The notes: generated by a model not told the origin, from the sequence alone. A DNA stretch of 64,000 bases from Lentisphaera marina (GCF_028745505.1 NZ_JAQZZL010000002.1:1178001-1242000), one strand, 5' to 3'. Shown: positions 34,023 to 43,839, numbered from the stretch's first letter. A program made the numbers and translations.

Positions 34023-35465
34023 ATGAATAAGATAACCTTATTGCTAACGGCATTCTGTTCCATGACTCTCGCGGCCGTAGAGAAGCCAAATATCATTTTC
34101 ATTATCTCGGATGACCAGGCGTGGGATGGACTTTCCATAGCCATGCATCCAAATATGGACAAGTCTAAGCACGCTTATATTCAAACTCCCAATTTAGCGA
34201 AACTAGCTAATGAAGGCATGCGTTTTTCTGCCGCCTATGCTCCATCACCCGTTTGTGCAGCCACTCGGATTAGTCTCCAAACAGGGAAATCGCCAGCTGC
34301 GCTACATTGGACTAAGGCCGCCAAGTCAGTAACTGAAAAAAATAATTATCCACTTATCCCTCCAGTAAATATCAGAGATATTCCTGAATCTGAAGTCACT
34401 ATAGGGGAGATCCTTCAATCTCAAAATTACCTGACGGCGCATTTTGGTAAGTGGCATATAAATGGAGGTGGGCCTGCAAAACATGGCTATGATGAGCATG
34501 ATGGCGATATTGGCAATGAGTATGCCGCTAATTATGCGGGGGATAATCCAGTTGATATTTTTGGCATGGTAAAGCGATCGATTAATTTTATGGAAAGAGC
34601 TCAGCGTGAGCAAAAGCCCTTTTATCTCCAACTATCATTTCATGCCTTGCATGCGCCCCAAAATGCCCTTCAATCGACTATCGAAAAATATAAAACCCTA
34701 GTTCCAAAGGGGAATGAAAAAGAAATCGGACGCGCTGCTCTTTCAGAAAATCTTGATTCTGGAATAGGTCTTCTCTTAACTTCTCTTGAAAGACTTAAGC
34801 TCACAAAAAACACCTACATAATCTATATGTCTGATAATGGTTCTGGAGGAAAAAAGGGGCCATTACGAGGAGGCAAAGGCGATGCTTGGGAAGGTGGTAT
34901 TCGTTCACCAATGATCGTTAAAGGGCCCCATATCAAAGCTGGGTCCTGGTGTCATCAAAGAGTAGTCGGGTACGATTGGTATCCAACTTTTTGTGATTGG
35001 GCTGGAATTAAAAAACTTCCAAAGCACATCGAAGGTGGCAAGCTTAATGATGTACTTACATCAAATAACAAGGGAAAAATCCACCGTACTCGTGAAGAAC
35101 TGGTTTTTCACTTCCCTCACTATCAAGGAGATACTCCTCATACAGCTTTATTTTGGGGAGATTATAAACTCATGAAGTTTTATGAAAGCGAAAGGCTGTT
35201 TCTTTTTAACATCAAAAAAGACATTTCAGAATCAAATGATCTATCATCAATTTTACCAGAAATGACAGATCAAATGCACCAAAGAATGATTAAATACCTT
35301 GATGAAGTGAATGCGCAATTACCTACTTCAAATCAAAACTACGACCCCAATAAACCATCTATATCTAGTAAAGGAAAAAAAGGGTCGAAAGGAAAAAAAG
35401 GGGGTAAAGGAAAAAACAAAGCAAGTAAAAATCATCCGATTAACGATGAAATTAGACTTAATTGA
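34023..35465 (+). CDS. Secreted type I sulfatase with Gly/Lys-rich tail
   Basis: A 480-residue exported enzyme (signal to about residue 18). FGly motif CAATR (Cys78-Arg82), a CxAxR variant, in PSPVCAATRISLQTGKSP; metal motif ISDDQAWDG; later YMSDNGSGGKKGPLRGGKGDAWEGGIRSPMIVKGP, typical of arylsulfatase A-like S1 members. The last 40 residues are low-complexity Ser/Gly/Lys (KGKKGSKGKKGGKGKNK), a basic tail like that of the 28940 sulfatase. It is the only sulfatase on the plus strand in the island, placed downstream of the cytochrome fusion, and converges on the GH1 gene with one base between the stops. Confidence 0.9.
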   Translation: MNKITLLLTAFCSMTLAAVEKPNIIFIISDDQAWDGLSIAMHPNMDKSKHAYIQTPNLAKLANEGMRFSAAYAPSPVCAATRISLQTGKSPAALHWTKAAKSVTEKNNYPLIPPVNIRDIPESEVTIGEILQSQNYLTAHFGKWHINGGGPAKHGYDEHDGDIGNEYAANYAGDNPVDIFGMVKRSINFMERAQREQKPFYLQLSFHALHAPQNALQSTIEKYKTLVPKGNEKEIGRAALSENLDSGIGLLLTSLERLKLTKNTYIIYMSDNGSGGKKGPLRGGKGDAWEGGIRSPMIVKGPHIKAGSWCHQRVVGYDWYPTFCDWAGIKKLPKHIEGGKLNDVLTSNNKGKIHRTREELVFHFPHYQGDTPHTALFWGDYKLMKFYESERLFLFNIKKDISESNDLSSILPEMTDQMHQRMIKYLDEVNAQLPTSNQNYDPNKPSISSKGKKGSKGKKGGKGKNKASKNHPINDEIRLN

Positions 35466-35466
35466 G

Positions 35467-36855
35467 TTAAATATTTTCACCATTTTGCTTAATAGCTTCA
35501 GCAAACCACAGGGCTGAACTCTTGGGTGTTCGCTCCAAGCTTTCGTAGTCTACATAACACATTCCAAAGCGACGCTTATAACCGAATGACCACTCGAAGT
35601 TATCCATGAGTGACCAGGCAAAATAACCTCGCAGGTCAACGCCCTGCTCGATGGCATTTCGCGATCCCCGCAAATAGGATTCGTAGAAGTCTTTTCGCAT
35701 CACATCATTGAGTGCCGATTCTTTGTCCGGCTCATCACAAGCACAGCCATTTTCGGTTATATAAATTATGGGATGATCATAACGCTGATCAATCCATTTC
35801 AAGAGGTCTCTGCAACCCTCTGGAACGATATTCCAGCCCATGTGCGTTTTTTGCCAAGCAGGGTCATTGCTCAAGTGGACATTTTGGTCATCAATCATAC
35901 CACCATTGCCGGCTATATCGCTCACTTGTTCTTGGCCCTCTTTGGGTTCAGAAGCCATCATTGTACTGTAGTGATTGAGGCCAAAGAAGTCGCTAGAGCC
36001 CAGAATCTCTTTGCGTTCATCTGGAGAGAATTGCGGCAGTCTTTCACCTAAGCGCTGTCGCATAACTTGTGGATAATCACCCTTCCAAACGGGATCAGCA
36101 AACCAGGCCAGGAAAAACTCCAAGCTACGCTCGGCTGCGGCTCGATCCTCAGTGGAATCTGTAAGCGGGTAGCGGAAGTCGCAATTATTGGTGATGCCAA
36201 TGGTTCCGCCCTGATGGGCAAATTCAGTTTTATAAATGCGGTAGGCACGGGCGTGACTGAGCAACAGGTGATGGGCGGCAATATAGGGTTCATCAGCTGA
36301 GACACGGCCGGGAGCGTGGGCGCCAATGCCATAACCCAAAACAGCTGAACACCAGGGTTCATTGAGGGTGATCCAATTTTTCACCCGATCACCAAAGGCC
36401 TCGAAGCAAATTCGAGCATATTTTTCAAAGTATTTTACCATGTCTTTATTGAGCCAACCATCGTGTTCGATCTGTAATGACAAAGGCAGATCCCAGTGAT
36501 AGAGAGTCACCCAAGGTTCAATACCATGCTCGAGCAGGCAATCGATGAGGCGATTATAAAAATCTATGGCTTGCTGATTGGCCTCACCTTTGCCATCCGG
36601 CTGGATTCTGGGCCAGGCAATGGAGAAGCGGTAGGCTTTTAGCCCTAAGCTTTGCATCATTTTTACATCTTCTTCAAAGCGATGATAATGATCGCAGGCC
36701 ACATCGCCATTGTGCCCCTCTTCAACTTTTCCCGGGGTATCGCAAAAAGCGTCCCAAATACTTGGCGCCCTGCCCCCTTCGCGACTAGCGCCTTCAATTT
36801 GGTAACTCGCGGTGGCTGAGCCCCAGACAAAATTTTTCGGAAATTCTTTGGACAT
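35467..36855 (-). CDS. GH1 beta-glucosidase/beta-galactosidase
   Basis: A 462-residue cytosolic enzyme without signal peptide. GH1 features are FVWGSATASYQIEGA at the N-terminus, the acid/base Glu166 in TLNEPW and the nucleophile Glu368 in YITENGCA; length is normal. It removes terminal beta-linked glucose, galactose or related sugars from imported oligosaccharides with retention. It is the last gene of a minus-strand operon (sulfatase 38293, sulfatase 36859, GH1), three bases behind the second sulfatase, so its substrates are likely de-sulfated oligomers from the same polymer (inference). Confidence 0.95.
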   Translation of the reverse strand: MSKEFPKNFVWGSATASYQIEGASREGGRAPSIWDAFCDTPGKVEEGHNGDVACDHYHRFEEDVKMMQSLGLKAYRFSIAWPRIQPDGKGEANQQAIDFYNRLIDCLLEHGIEPWVTLYHWDLPLSLQIEHDGWLNKDMVKYFEKYARICFEAFGDRVKNWITLNEPWCSAVLGYGIGAHAPGRVSADEPYIAAHHLLLSHARAYRIYKTEFAHQGGTIGITNNCDFRYPLTDSTEDRAAAERSLEFFLAWFADPVWKGDYPQVMRQRLGERLPQFSPDERKEILGSSDFFGLNHYSTMMASEPKEGQEQVSDIAGNGGMIDDQNVHLSNDPAWQKTHMGWNIVPEGCRDLLKWIDQRYDHPIIYITENGCACDEPDKESALNDVMRKDFYESYLRGSRNAIEQGVDLRGYFAWSLMDNFEWSFGYKRRFGMCYVDYESLERTPKSSALWFAEAIKQNGENI

Positions 36856-36858
36856 GAT

Positions 36859-38253
36859 TTATTTCTTTTTATTATTTTCTTTAAACTTCTGAGTATGCTC
36901 CAAGCCTAAATAAACGGGCTCTATGAGTCCCTTACTCCATTCGGCGCGGACATTGTCAATCTCTGTAAAGCGTTCTGGAAAGGACTTAATAATATTTTTT
37001 TCTTCGCTAATATCATCTTTCAAATTAAACATCTGATGACAAGTACCGCCATTATAGGTAATGAGCTTATAATCGCCCATGCGCACGGCGTAACTCCCTT
37101 CTGAACCGCCACCCCGTAGAAAAATAGCCTTATGCGGTGAGCCTTGCTTTGCTCCAGTTACGTAAGGAATGAGATTGACACCATCGAGGGGCTTTTCGGG
37201 ATCAAGCGCAGCACCGGATAAGTCGGCTATGGTCGCCAGTACATCTAATGAGTTAACGGGCTGATCATAAATCGAAGGACTGGTAACTCCTTTCCACTTG
37301 AGGAGAAAGGGGACGCGCCAACCGCCCTCATAAGAAGAGCCTTTATCTTTACGTAAAATCCCGTTATCAGCACCCCATTTTTCTTTGCCGCCATTATCGG
37401 ACATAAAAAATACCAGGGTGTTTTCTTCCAGTTGACAATCACGAAGCTTTTTCATAATCTGACCTACGCCATCATCCAGTCCCACAACTAAACCCGCGTA
37501 GAGTTGGCGTTGTTTATCTTGTATGTGGGAAACGCGCTCCAGGTCTTTTTTTGCGGGCTGTAATGGAGTGTGTGGAGCATTGTAGGACATGAAGAGGAAG
37601 AAAGGTTTTTCTTGATGGCGTTCAATAAAATCTAAGGCCTGATCCGTAAATTCTTCGGTCAAATGTTTTTCAAATTGCACGGGGGTGTGATCATCCAGGA
37701 TCCAGGTTCTCATCTGCTGAATCTCTTCTTTATCTTTCGTGAGCTTGTAGGAGTCTTTAAATTTCATCTCTTTCTGAAAGTAATAATGACTCCCGCCCAA
37801 ATGCCCGTAGAATTCATCGAAGCCACGGTTAAGTGGATGGTGGGTCTCTTTATGGGCGCCAAGATGCCATTTACCAATAATCTTCGAGCTGTATCCCAGG
37901 GGCTTGAGCACCTCGGCAATGGTCTTCTCACTTTTGGGAACTCCCATATTGGGATCTTCAGGGCGATACTGGGGATTGCGCTCAGACCCAAAGCGCTGTT
38001 GATAACGCCCCGTAATAAATCCTGCCCGGCTGGGTCCACAGACCGAATAGGCTGAATAGCCACTGGAAAACTGTACACCGCTTTTTGCTAAAGCATCGAT
38101 ATGTGGAGTCGGAATATCAGTACATCCATTATACCCCACATCCTTGTAGCCCAGGTCATCCGCCATAATAACAATGAGGTTGGGCTTGTTTTGTATTTGT
38201 TCAGCACCAAGACTTAAGCATGCTAGTGCGAATAGTATAGAGAAAATTTTCAT
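36859..38253 (-). CDS. Secreted type I sulfatase (arylsulfatase A-like)
   Basis: A 464-residue exported enzyme (signal to about residue 17). Metal motif MADDLGYKD (Asp32/33), FGly motif CGPSR (Cys72-Arg76) in YSVCGPSRAGFITGRY, GKWHLGAHKETHHPLNRGFDEFYGHLGGSH and FMSDNGGKEKWGADNGILRKDKGSSYEGGWRVPF are all canonical. The group resembles N-acetylgalactosamine-type sulfatases, but the substrate is not certain. A short KENNKKK tail ends it. Middle gene of the operon with sulfatase 38293 and GH1. Confidence 0.93.
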   Translation of the reverse strand: MKIFSILFALACLSLGAEQIQNKPNLIVIMADDLGYKDVGYNGCTDIPTPHIDALAKSGVQFSSGYSAYSVCGPSRAGFITGRYQQRFGSERNPQYRPEDPNMGVPKSEKTIAEVLKPLGYSSKIIGKWHLGAHKETHHPLNRGFDEFYGHLGGSHYYFQKEMKFKDSYKLTKDKEEIQQMRTWILDDHTPVQFEKHLTEEFTDQALDFIERHQEKPFFLFMSYNAPHTPLQPAKKDLERVSHIQDKQRQLYAGLVVGLDDGVGQIMKKLRDCQLEENTLVFFMSDNGGKEKWGADNGILRKDKGSSYEGGWRVPFLLKWKGVTSPSIYDQPVNSLDVLATIADLSGAALDPEKPLDGVNLIPYVTGAKQGSPHKAIFLRGGGSEGSYAVRMGDYKLITYNGGTCHQMFNLKDDISEEKNIIKSFPERFTEIDNVRAEWSKGLIEPVYLGLEHTQKFKENNKKK

Positions 38254-38292
38254 GGTTGATTCAGTCCGGTTTTTTAAGTTTTTTACAGAGGA

Positions 38293-39660
38293 TTAATGAC
38301 TCATACTTTGTTGTAAATAAGCCTTCATCTTGTTCACGATTTCTTTATATTCAGGCTTAGATGCCACATTGACATTTTCATCGGGGTCAATTTTATGGTC
38401 AAAGAGCATGGAACCGTCGCTGTAACTTGTATAGGCGTAACGATCGCTTATGGCCGTATCACCATTACGAAAACGAGCATAAACGAATTCCTGTGTGCTT
38501 TTAGATAAGTCACCCAGCACAGGAACAAAACTCTTACCGTGCAGGTGTTGTGGCAAAGGCAGACCTGCCAACTCACACAGGGTCGGATAAATATCAACTG
38601 AAGAAACTAAAGCTTTGGCTTCACCCTGGAGCTTTCCCGGGGCATGAACGATTAAGGGCACTCTGAGGGAAATATCCATGGTGTTGTGTTTACTCCAGAA
38701 ATTGTGTTCACCTAAATGAAAGCCGTGATCTCCCCAAAAGACAATTATGGTATTTTCCGCCAGATCTAAATCTTCTAATTCCTGCATGATTTTGCCAACT
38801 TGGGCATCGATATAACTTACACAAGCGTAATAGCCATGGATCATGGCACGATGCCAGGCCTCGGAATTCAGATCGTATTCATCTAAAACATAACCAGTTA
38901 ACTCATTAGAAGATCTCAAAGACTTGGGAGCACCTTTTGGTCGGTAAAGGTTGGTCGCCACGCTGAAAGTCTTGGGATCATACATGTCCCAATATTTTTT
39001 AGGTACGTAAAAAGGCATATGAGGTTTTTTAAACCCACAGCCTAAAAAGAAAGGTTTGCCATCCTTTTTTAAACGGCGAAGTGCCTGTATGGTTTTAAGC
39101 GTTGTTTTGCCGTCGATATAGTCTTCATCGCCCACGTCGGCAGCTTCAAACATTAAGCCGCGCTTAGCTTTGGTGAGCCTCTTCAAGGTTATGTCTAGAT
39201 TCGCATCCAGCCTTTCATTTCCCGGGAGCCATGCTTTCTCACTCCAGCTCCGTTTTTCCGCATCATATTTGTGGTGGAAGATCTTACCTAAGCTTAAAGT
39301 TGTGTAACCCGCTTCTTTAAAAACTTGAGGCAAGGTTGGTACATCGGGTGCATCTTGATCAATTGAAGTCTTATAATCGACAAAGCGCTTAGCGCTTGGC
39401 TGCAGTCCAGTAAAGACACTTGCACGCGAAGCTCCACAAGTTGGTACAGAGCAATAGGCCCTGGAAAATTGCACCGACCTAGAAGCCAACTTATCAATAT
39501 TTGGTGAAATGACTTGTGATTCGCCATAACAGCCCAGTACAGGACGTAGATCATCAATAGCGATGAATAGTACATTGGGTTTAGTACTTGACTCAGCAAA
39601 TGATGAATTGGCGATCAAAAATAAGGCAAGGACAGAAATTAGTGATAAGCATTTGTTCAT
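38293..39660 (-). CDS. Secreted sulfatase, iduronate-2-sulfatase-like
   Basis: A 455-residue exported enzyme (signal to about residue 22). Metal motif IDDLRPVLGCYG, FGly motif CGASR (Cys75-Arg79) in CSVPTCGASRASVFTGLQP, then SLGKIFHHK and FFLGCGFKKPHMPFYVPKKYWDMY, the pattern of iduronate-2-sulfatase relatives, which take 2-O-sulfate from uronic acids (subfamily inferred). FWGDHGFHLGEHNFWSKHNTMD completes the active site. It heads the operon sulfatase-sulfatase-GH1, from the promoter at 39742-39769, and is a paralogue of the next gene upstream (39791). Confidence 0.92.
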   Translation of the reverse strand: MNKCLSLISVLALFLIANSSFAESSTKPNVLFIAIDDLRPVLGCYGESQVISPNIDKLASRSVQFSRAYCSVPTCGASRASVFTGLQPSAKRFVDYKTSIDQDAPDVPTLPQVFKEAGYTTLSLGKIFHHKYDAEKRSWSEKAWLPGNERLDANLDITLKRLTKAKRGLMFEAADVGDEDYIDGKTTLKTIQALRRLKKDGKPFFLGCGFKKPHMPFYVPKKYWDMYDPKTFSVATNLYRPKGAPKSLRSSNELTGYVLDEYDLNSEAWHRAMIHGYYACVSYIDAQVGKIMQELEDLDLAENTIIVFWGDHGFHLGEHNFWSKHNTMDISLRVPLIVHAPGKLQGEAKALVSSVDIYPTLCELAGLPLPQHLHGKSFVPVLGDLSKSTQEFVYARFRNGDTAISDRYAYTSYSDGSMLFDHKIDPDENVNVASKPEYKEIVNKMKAYLQQSMSH

Positions 39661-39741
39661 TAATAGTTTCCTTTGGAGTTCAACATGAGAAATATGGAAC
39701 TCGATTTTAAGTTTTTATCAAAAATATTCATTTATAAAAAA

Positions 39742-39769
39742 GCTCGCTGAAGATGTATCTTTTTTGACA
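39742..39769 (-). promoter_or_regulatory. ECF-type promoter (site 8)
   Basis: Minus strand TGTCAAA-N15-GCGAGC, 82 bases before the start at 39660. The -10 half is the weakest match (GAGC rather than GACT), but spacing is exact. Confidence 0.6.
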
Positions 39770-39790
39770 AGTAAAGCGAAAAGTCCTTCG

Positions 39791-41293
39791 CTAAAAATAT
39801 AATTTTAGTGATTCCTGGAGGAGTTTTAGGCCAGCTGAATCATTGTGTAAAATCTTAGTCATATCCTCAAGAACTTTAGTGTATTCAGGATTCATGGCCT
39901 GATTTTGGGTTTCATCTGGATCTTTTTGGTAGTCAAACAAATCTCTACCAATGACCTTTTTCGTCTCTGTATGCACCCATTCGATATAGCGATAACGCTC
40001 GTTGCGAACCGAATATCCGATATCCTTCCATCCCTTACGAATTGTCACGGCTCCTTCGCGCGGCTTAGCCTTTGGGTCTTCAAGTACAGGTGCTAGGCTT
40101 TCACCCTGTAAAAAGTCCGGTTTTGGAAGGCCAATTAGGTCGCATAGTGTGGGAAATACATCGGTAAATTCTGCAGGAGATTTGGATTTAGTTCCAGGGC
40201 TCGATTGACGTGGGTCCACAATAATTAAAGGTGCTCGTGCGGCCTGTTCGAAGGAAGTATTCTTGGCCCATTGGCCATGATCACCTAGGTGAAAGCCATG
40301 GTCGCCCCACAGTATGATTATTGTGTTATCATCTAGCTTTAGCCTTTTCAACTCATCGGTGAGCATTCCAACTAGAAAATCGATGTAGGAAACACAGGCA
40401 TAATAGCCATGTATAAGCTCTTTCTGGAGTTGCGGAGAAAAATCTGTAGCTTCGCCTTCTTTTGGAATTCCCTCATACACCCGTAACTCACTACTCTTTC
40501 CATAGCCACGCCCAGAATTACCGGCCGCCTGTTTTTGAAAGGGGTGAATCTCGAATTGATCACGCTTGTAGAGGTCCCAATATTTTTTAGGTGCATAAAA
40601 AGGTAGGTGAGGTTTGGCAAAACCAACGGCTAAGAAAAAGGGCTCATCAGCGGCCGCTCTTTCGCGCATGCGCTTAATACCCTCTTGTGCTACACGGTAG
40701 TCCCTGAAGTCCACAAGTTTATTTATTGGTGCCGCAGCTACTTTGCTGTACTTGTAGGTGTAGCCCTCAATATTTTTTCGCTTCTGGTTGGCTTCGGCTT
40801 TACCTATTTGTTCCACATCTTTAGAAGATAAACCGGGCCTGAAGGAAAAAGCCTCACTCCAGGATTCTTTATCCATGATCTCTAGATTATCTACACAACG
40901 GTAATCATAAATTTTTCCTGTGCCAGTTGTAAAATATCCGTGTTCTTTAAGGTACTGAGGCAAAGAAACAATGTTAGGATTCGCCTCACGCCATTTGGTT
41001 TTTAGGTCCAATACGCCGGCACTTTCCGGACGAAGGCCACTCATAATACTAGCTCGGGAAGGACCGCATACAGGGTACTGACATTGAGCGTGGAGGAAAG
41101 TCGTTCCCCTGGCGGCCATGCGATCGATATGGGGGCTTTTAGCCAGCTTATCTCCATACACACCCAGGCGTGGAACTAAATCATCTACCGCTATGAATAA
41201 TACATTGGGCTTATCCGAAGAAGCCAAAATACTTGTGTGAAATACTAGAGCGCAAAAGCTCAAGACTAAAGTTTTTATATTTATCATCATCAT
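39791..41293 (-). CDS. Secreted sulfatase, iduronate-2-sulfatase-like
   Basis: A 500-residue exported enzyme with a signal peptide (to about residue 25). Metal motif VDDLVPRLGVYG, FGly motif CGPSR (Cys76-Arg80) in CQYPVCGPSRASIMSGLRP, TGTGKIYDYRC, FFLAVGFAKPHLPFYAPKKYWDLYKRD and WGDHGFHLGDHGQWAKNTSFEQAARAPLI mark it as an iduronate-2-sulfatase relative. It follows the pectate-lyase-fold lipoprotein by 53 bases and has no ECF-type motif of its own, so it is probably co-transcribed from the promoter at 43812-43839. Confidence 0.92.
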   Translation of the reverse strand: MMMINIKTLVLSFCALVFHTSILASSDKPNVLFIAVDDLVPRLGVYGDKLAKSPHIDRMAARGTTFLHAQCQYPVCGPSRASIMSGLRPESAGVLDLKTKWREANPNIVSLPQYLKEHGYFTTGTGKIYDYRCVDNLEIMDKESWSEAFSFRPGLSSKDVEQIGKAEANQKRKNIEGYTYKYSKVAAAPINKLVDFRDYRVAQEGIKRMRERAAADEPFFLAVGFAKPHLPFYAPKKYWDLYKRDQFEIHPFQKQAAGNSGRGYGKSSELRVYEGIPKEGEATDFSPQLQKELIHGYYACVSYIDFLVGMLTDELKRLKLDDNTIIILWGDHGFHLGDHGQWAKNTSFEQAARAPLIIVDPRQSSPGTKSKSPAEFTDVFPTLCDLIGLPKPDFLQGESLAPVLEDPKAKPREGAVTIRKGWKDIGYSVRNERYRYIEWVHTETKKVIGRDLFDYQKDPDETQNQAMNPEYTKVLEDMTKILHNDSAGLKLLQESLKLYF

Positions 41294-41346
41294 ACCCTAT
41301 TTTTTTGAATTGTTGTCGAATCGAAAGGCTAAGAGCACAGTCATTC

Positions 41347-43773
41347 TTATTTGGCTGTGATATTGTTTTTTGATGCACTGAATTTCGTCTTGCCGTCCAC
41401 ACGGAAAAGGCCGTAAACGCGATGGGTCATTTTTTTCAGGTAGCGCTGCTCGTCGTCATCCTTAAAGGGATCGTAGCCGGAGTACTTCTGCATTGTTGGA
41501 AAAATCGTAGCAGGAATCAATTCTTCATTCTTACCATCAAACTTCAAACGAGCAAAAGCATTCTTATGAGGGAAGGTGTGATTTCTCGTGCGCTCAGCAC
41601 CAGACATACTACAGGCACTATCGGCTCCCTCTACTATGAGAATTGGCCCTTCTTTACTTGGTTCTAAGTAGCGCGATGTTTTTTCATTTAAGTAGATGGC
41701 AAGTAATTCTGTTTGGCCACCATTGCGAGTCAGACAGAAAGTGCCGCCGTGCTCACCGAGCTTTTGCCCTATGGTGAATAAGTGACCACCATCATTCACC
41801 ATACGGGGAACTCTTGAGGCAGATAGGAAATTATGTGTTTCACCATTTAAACCAGGCAAGTTAAACTCACGATCTAGGATGGGCATCTCGACATTTAGAT
41901 TGCGCCCCCAAACCGATTGCTTAGTGAAGACCATTAACTCCTGAGGGAAAGCTTTGAAATAGGCAAACTCACAGTTGTCGAAGAAGACATCCTGACCTTC
42001 TGCACTTATACCATTTCGGTAAGCGCGGGGACCAGCTTTTGCGCGGATATCTACAAAAGCCACAGTACAGGCGGCATCATTTTGAAATACAGTAAAGTCC
42101 TCGGCTCTCCAGTTACTACCCTCTGAACTTCTGGAAAGCAACTGTAAGCCATTAAAAATAAGCTGATCATGCTGACCTGTGTACAGGTGAATGCCTACAT
42201 AATCATTTGCTTTTGTATAAGGTGCTTTACGACTGATATCTCCGTTAAAAATAACATTAGTCATGTGACCATAAATGAGCTCAACATTTCCTGGAGACTC
42301 TGGACCATTCACTTTCAGCGTTTGCTTCACGATAAAATCCTTTTCATTGAGAAGACCGACGTAACGTGCACCAGAGTTCAGAGCTGCCTGCAGTAAATCG
42401 GTATCATCCGTACCCGATGGCTGAACCAACACCCATTCGGTGGAAATGGAAAGTGCGCCAGCCTTGATATCCTTTTGTGAAACAGTTGTGTAATCTTTAG
42501 CTTTTAAGCGCTCCCAGGCAAGAGCCGGAATTTCCGGAGTCGGTTTTAATGGTAGGTTTAAAGATTGAGCAGGCGCTCCGTCTAGAGCAACAACAACATT
42601 GCTTTTTTCTTCCTTTGTATGACCATGCACCAAGACCAATTCCTCGCTACTAGCCGCACGCAGTCGACCATGATCTACAATCGGCTTATCACCATAGCCC
42701 TTAAAGTCCGCACCACGCATGTAGAGGTGACCCTTTTCAATCTTCACTGCAGGGACAGAAGCTTTTGCACTGCCAGTATAATGAAATTTGGGATCCAAGA
42801 GAGTCAGTTGGGCAATTACCCCACCGTAGATACTCTCACTGCGTGTTGCGCACATGAGTATGCCAGTAACAGAATCGTGTTTCTGCTCGATAGTTAAGTT
42901 TTCGATAGATGTGACTTTATCTGACAAGACCATGCCCACACCATTGGGCTTCTGATTCATTAACTCAATATTCTTGAGGTAAAAACAAACTCCGCAGGGA
43001 TCATTGATGTCCATTCCCGTACTAAAACCATCAACACGGACATCTTCGACCATGCCCGGCCCGTTGTTATTCTGAACTAGAGCCAAACCCGTGTGACCGC
43101 CATTGCCTTCTGCCTTGATATGAACTCGCTTTACAGCGCCCATATTAGCCACGGCATAAGACAAACCTACGGCATGGGGCTGATCATCCGGTACTTCAAT
43201 GGAGAGGTCCGTTACCCATAACTGAAATTTACTATTTCCGCTTTGCTTGCGGTCATAAGAGTAACGCGAGCTCTGCAAAACTGGTTTAGGCTGCTTTTCT
43301 GAACCAAATGTGCCAATCTCCTTGGCTGAACGCAGACGCAAAATTGTTTTACCTATACCGTCACCCCAAATCCATTGGAAGCCCTCGGAGCCAGGTATTT
43401 CATATCTTCCGATATGAGCCGGATTACCATTATTCATGACGCAGGCCAAAGTATCGCTGATATCGTAAGTTCCTTCCGGAAGGTAGATCACCTGTTGTTT
43501 GTAATACCTGCCCTTCTCCGACTTCTCTAGAGCAGCTGCTGCATCAATAGCCGCTTGAATCGCTTGAGTATCATCTTTACCATCGTTAGGTACAGCTCCG
43601 AAACGCTTGTCAGTTACGTCAAAAACAAAGGCATCTGGCAGAACAGGCATTGGCTGGCTAATTAATGACTTTTCTTCAACGGCAACTTTTCCAACTTTAT
43701 CTTTAGGTTTTACACAGCCTGACAAAAAGAGGAACAAGCTAACAAACAAACTGGCCTTAATTAAATCTTTCAT
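41347..43773 (-). CDS. Pectate-lyase-fold (beta-helix) lipoprotein
   Basis: An 808-residue protein with a lipobox (FLFLSGC, Cys20), thus probably membrane-anchored outside the cytoplasm. Residues about 48-100 hold the pectate-lyase-3/rhamnogalacturonase N-motif (FGAVPNDGKDDTQAIQAAIDAAAAL, then VIYLPEGTYDISDTLACV), followed by a long parallel beta-helix with repeated NxLTI/VRVDGF-type turns. A second, degenerate start-like unit appears near residue 445 (SGTDDTDLLQAALNSGARYVGLLNEKDFIVKQTL), so two beta-helices may be joined. I cannot identify catalytic residues or the linkage cut. First gene of an operon with the 39791 sulfatase; uronate-rich or sulfated glycans are likely targets (inference). 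Confidence 0.8.
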   Translation of the reverse strand: MKDLIKASLFVSLFLFLSGCVKPKDKVGKVAVEEKSLISQPMPVLPDAFVFDVTDKRFGAVPNDGKDDTQAIQAAIDAAAALEKSEKGRYYKQQVIYLPEGTYDISDTLACVMNNGNPAHIGRYEIPGSEGFQWIWGDGIGKTILRLRSAKEIGTFGSEKQPKPVLQSSRYSYDRKQSGNSKFQLWVTDLSIEVPDDQPHAVGLSYAVANMGAVKRVHIKAEGNGGHTGLALVQNNNGPGMVEDVRVDGFSTGMDINDPCGVCFYLKNIELMNQKPNGVGMVLSDKVTSIENLTIEQKHDSVTGILMCATRSESIYGGVIAQLTLLDPKFHYTGSAKASVPAVKIEKGHLYMRGADFKGYGDKPIVDHGRLRAASSEELVLVHGHTKEEKSNVVVALDGAPAQSLNLPLKPTPEIPALAWERLKAKDYTTVSQKDIKAGALSISTEWVLVQPSGTDDTDLLQAALNSGARYVGLLNEKDFIVKQTLKVNGPESPGNVELIYGHMTNVIFNGDISRKAPYTKANDYVGIHLYTGQHDQLIFNGLQLLSRSSEGSNWRAEDFTVFQNDAACTVAFVDIRAKAGPRAYRNGISAEGQDVFFDNCEFAYFKAFPQELMVFTKQSVWGRNLNVEMPILDREFNLPGLNGETHNFLSASRVPRMVNDGGHLFTIGQKLGEHGGTFCLTRNGGQTELLAIYLNEKTSRYLEPSKEGPILIVEGADSACSMSGAERTRNHTFPHKNAFARLKFDGKNEELIPATIFPTMQKYSGYDPFKDDDEQRYLKKMTHRVYGLFRVDGKTKFSASKNNITAK

Positions 43774-43811
43774 AAATGGTTTCTTCTTTTAATTTTTCTT
43801 GTTTAAAAATA

Positions 43812-43839
43812 CGTCGATTAGCCTGGGGTATTTTTGACA
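43812..43839 (-). promoter_or_regulatory. ECF-type promoter (site 9)
   Basis: Minus strand TGTCAAA-N15-TCGACG, 39 bases before the beta-helix lipoprotein start at 43773, in a 224-base gap that holds no ORF. Confidence 0.72.

Noticed and set aside
37663-38055. 130-residue plus-strand ORF
   Set aside because: It is antisense to a canonical sulfatase with full motifs, so it is a shadow.
41294-41346. ECF-type promoter for the 39791 sulfatase
   Set aside because: A TCGAC word exists, but no GTCAAA lies 15 bases away; the gene probably depends on the upstream operon promoter.
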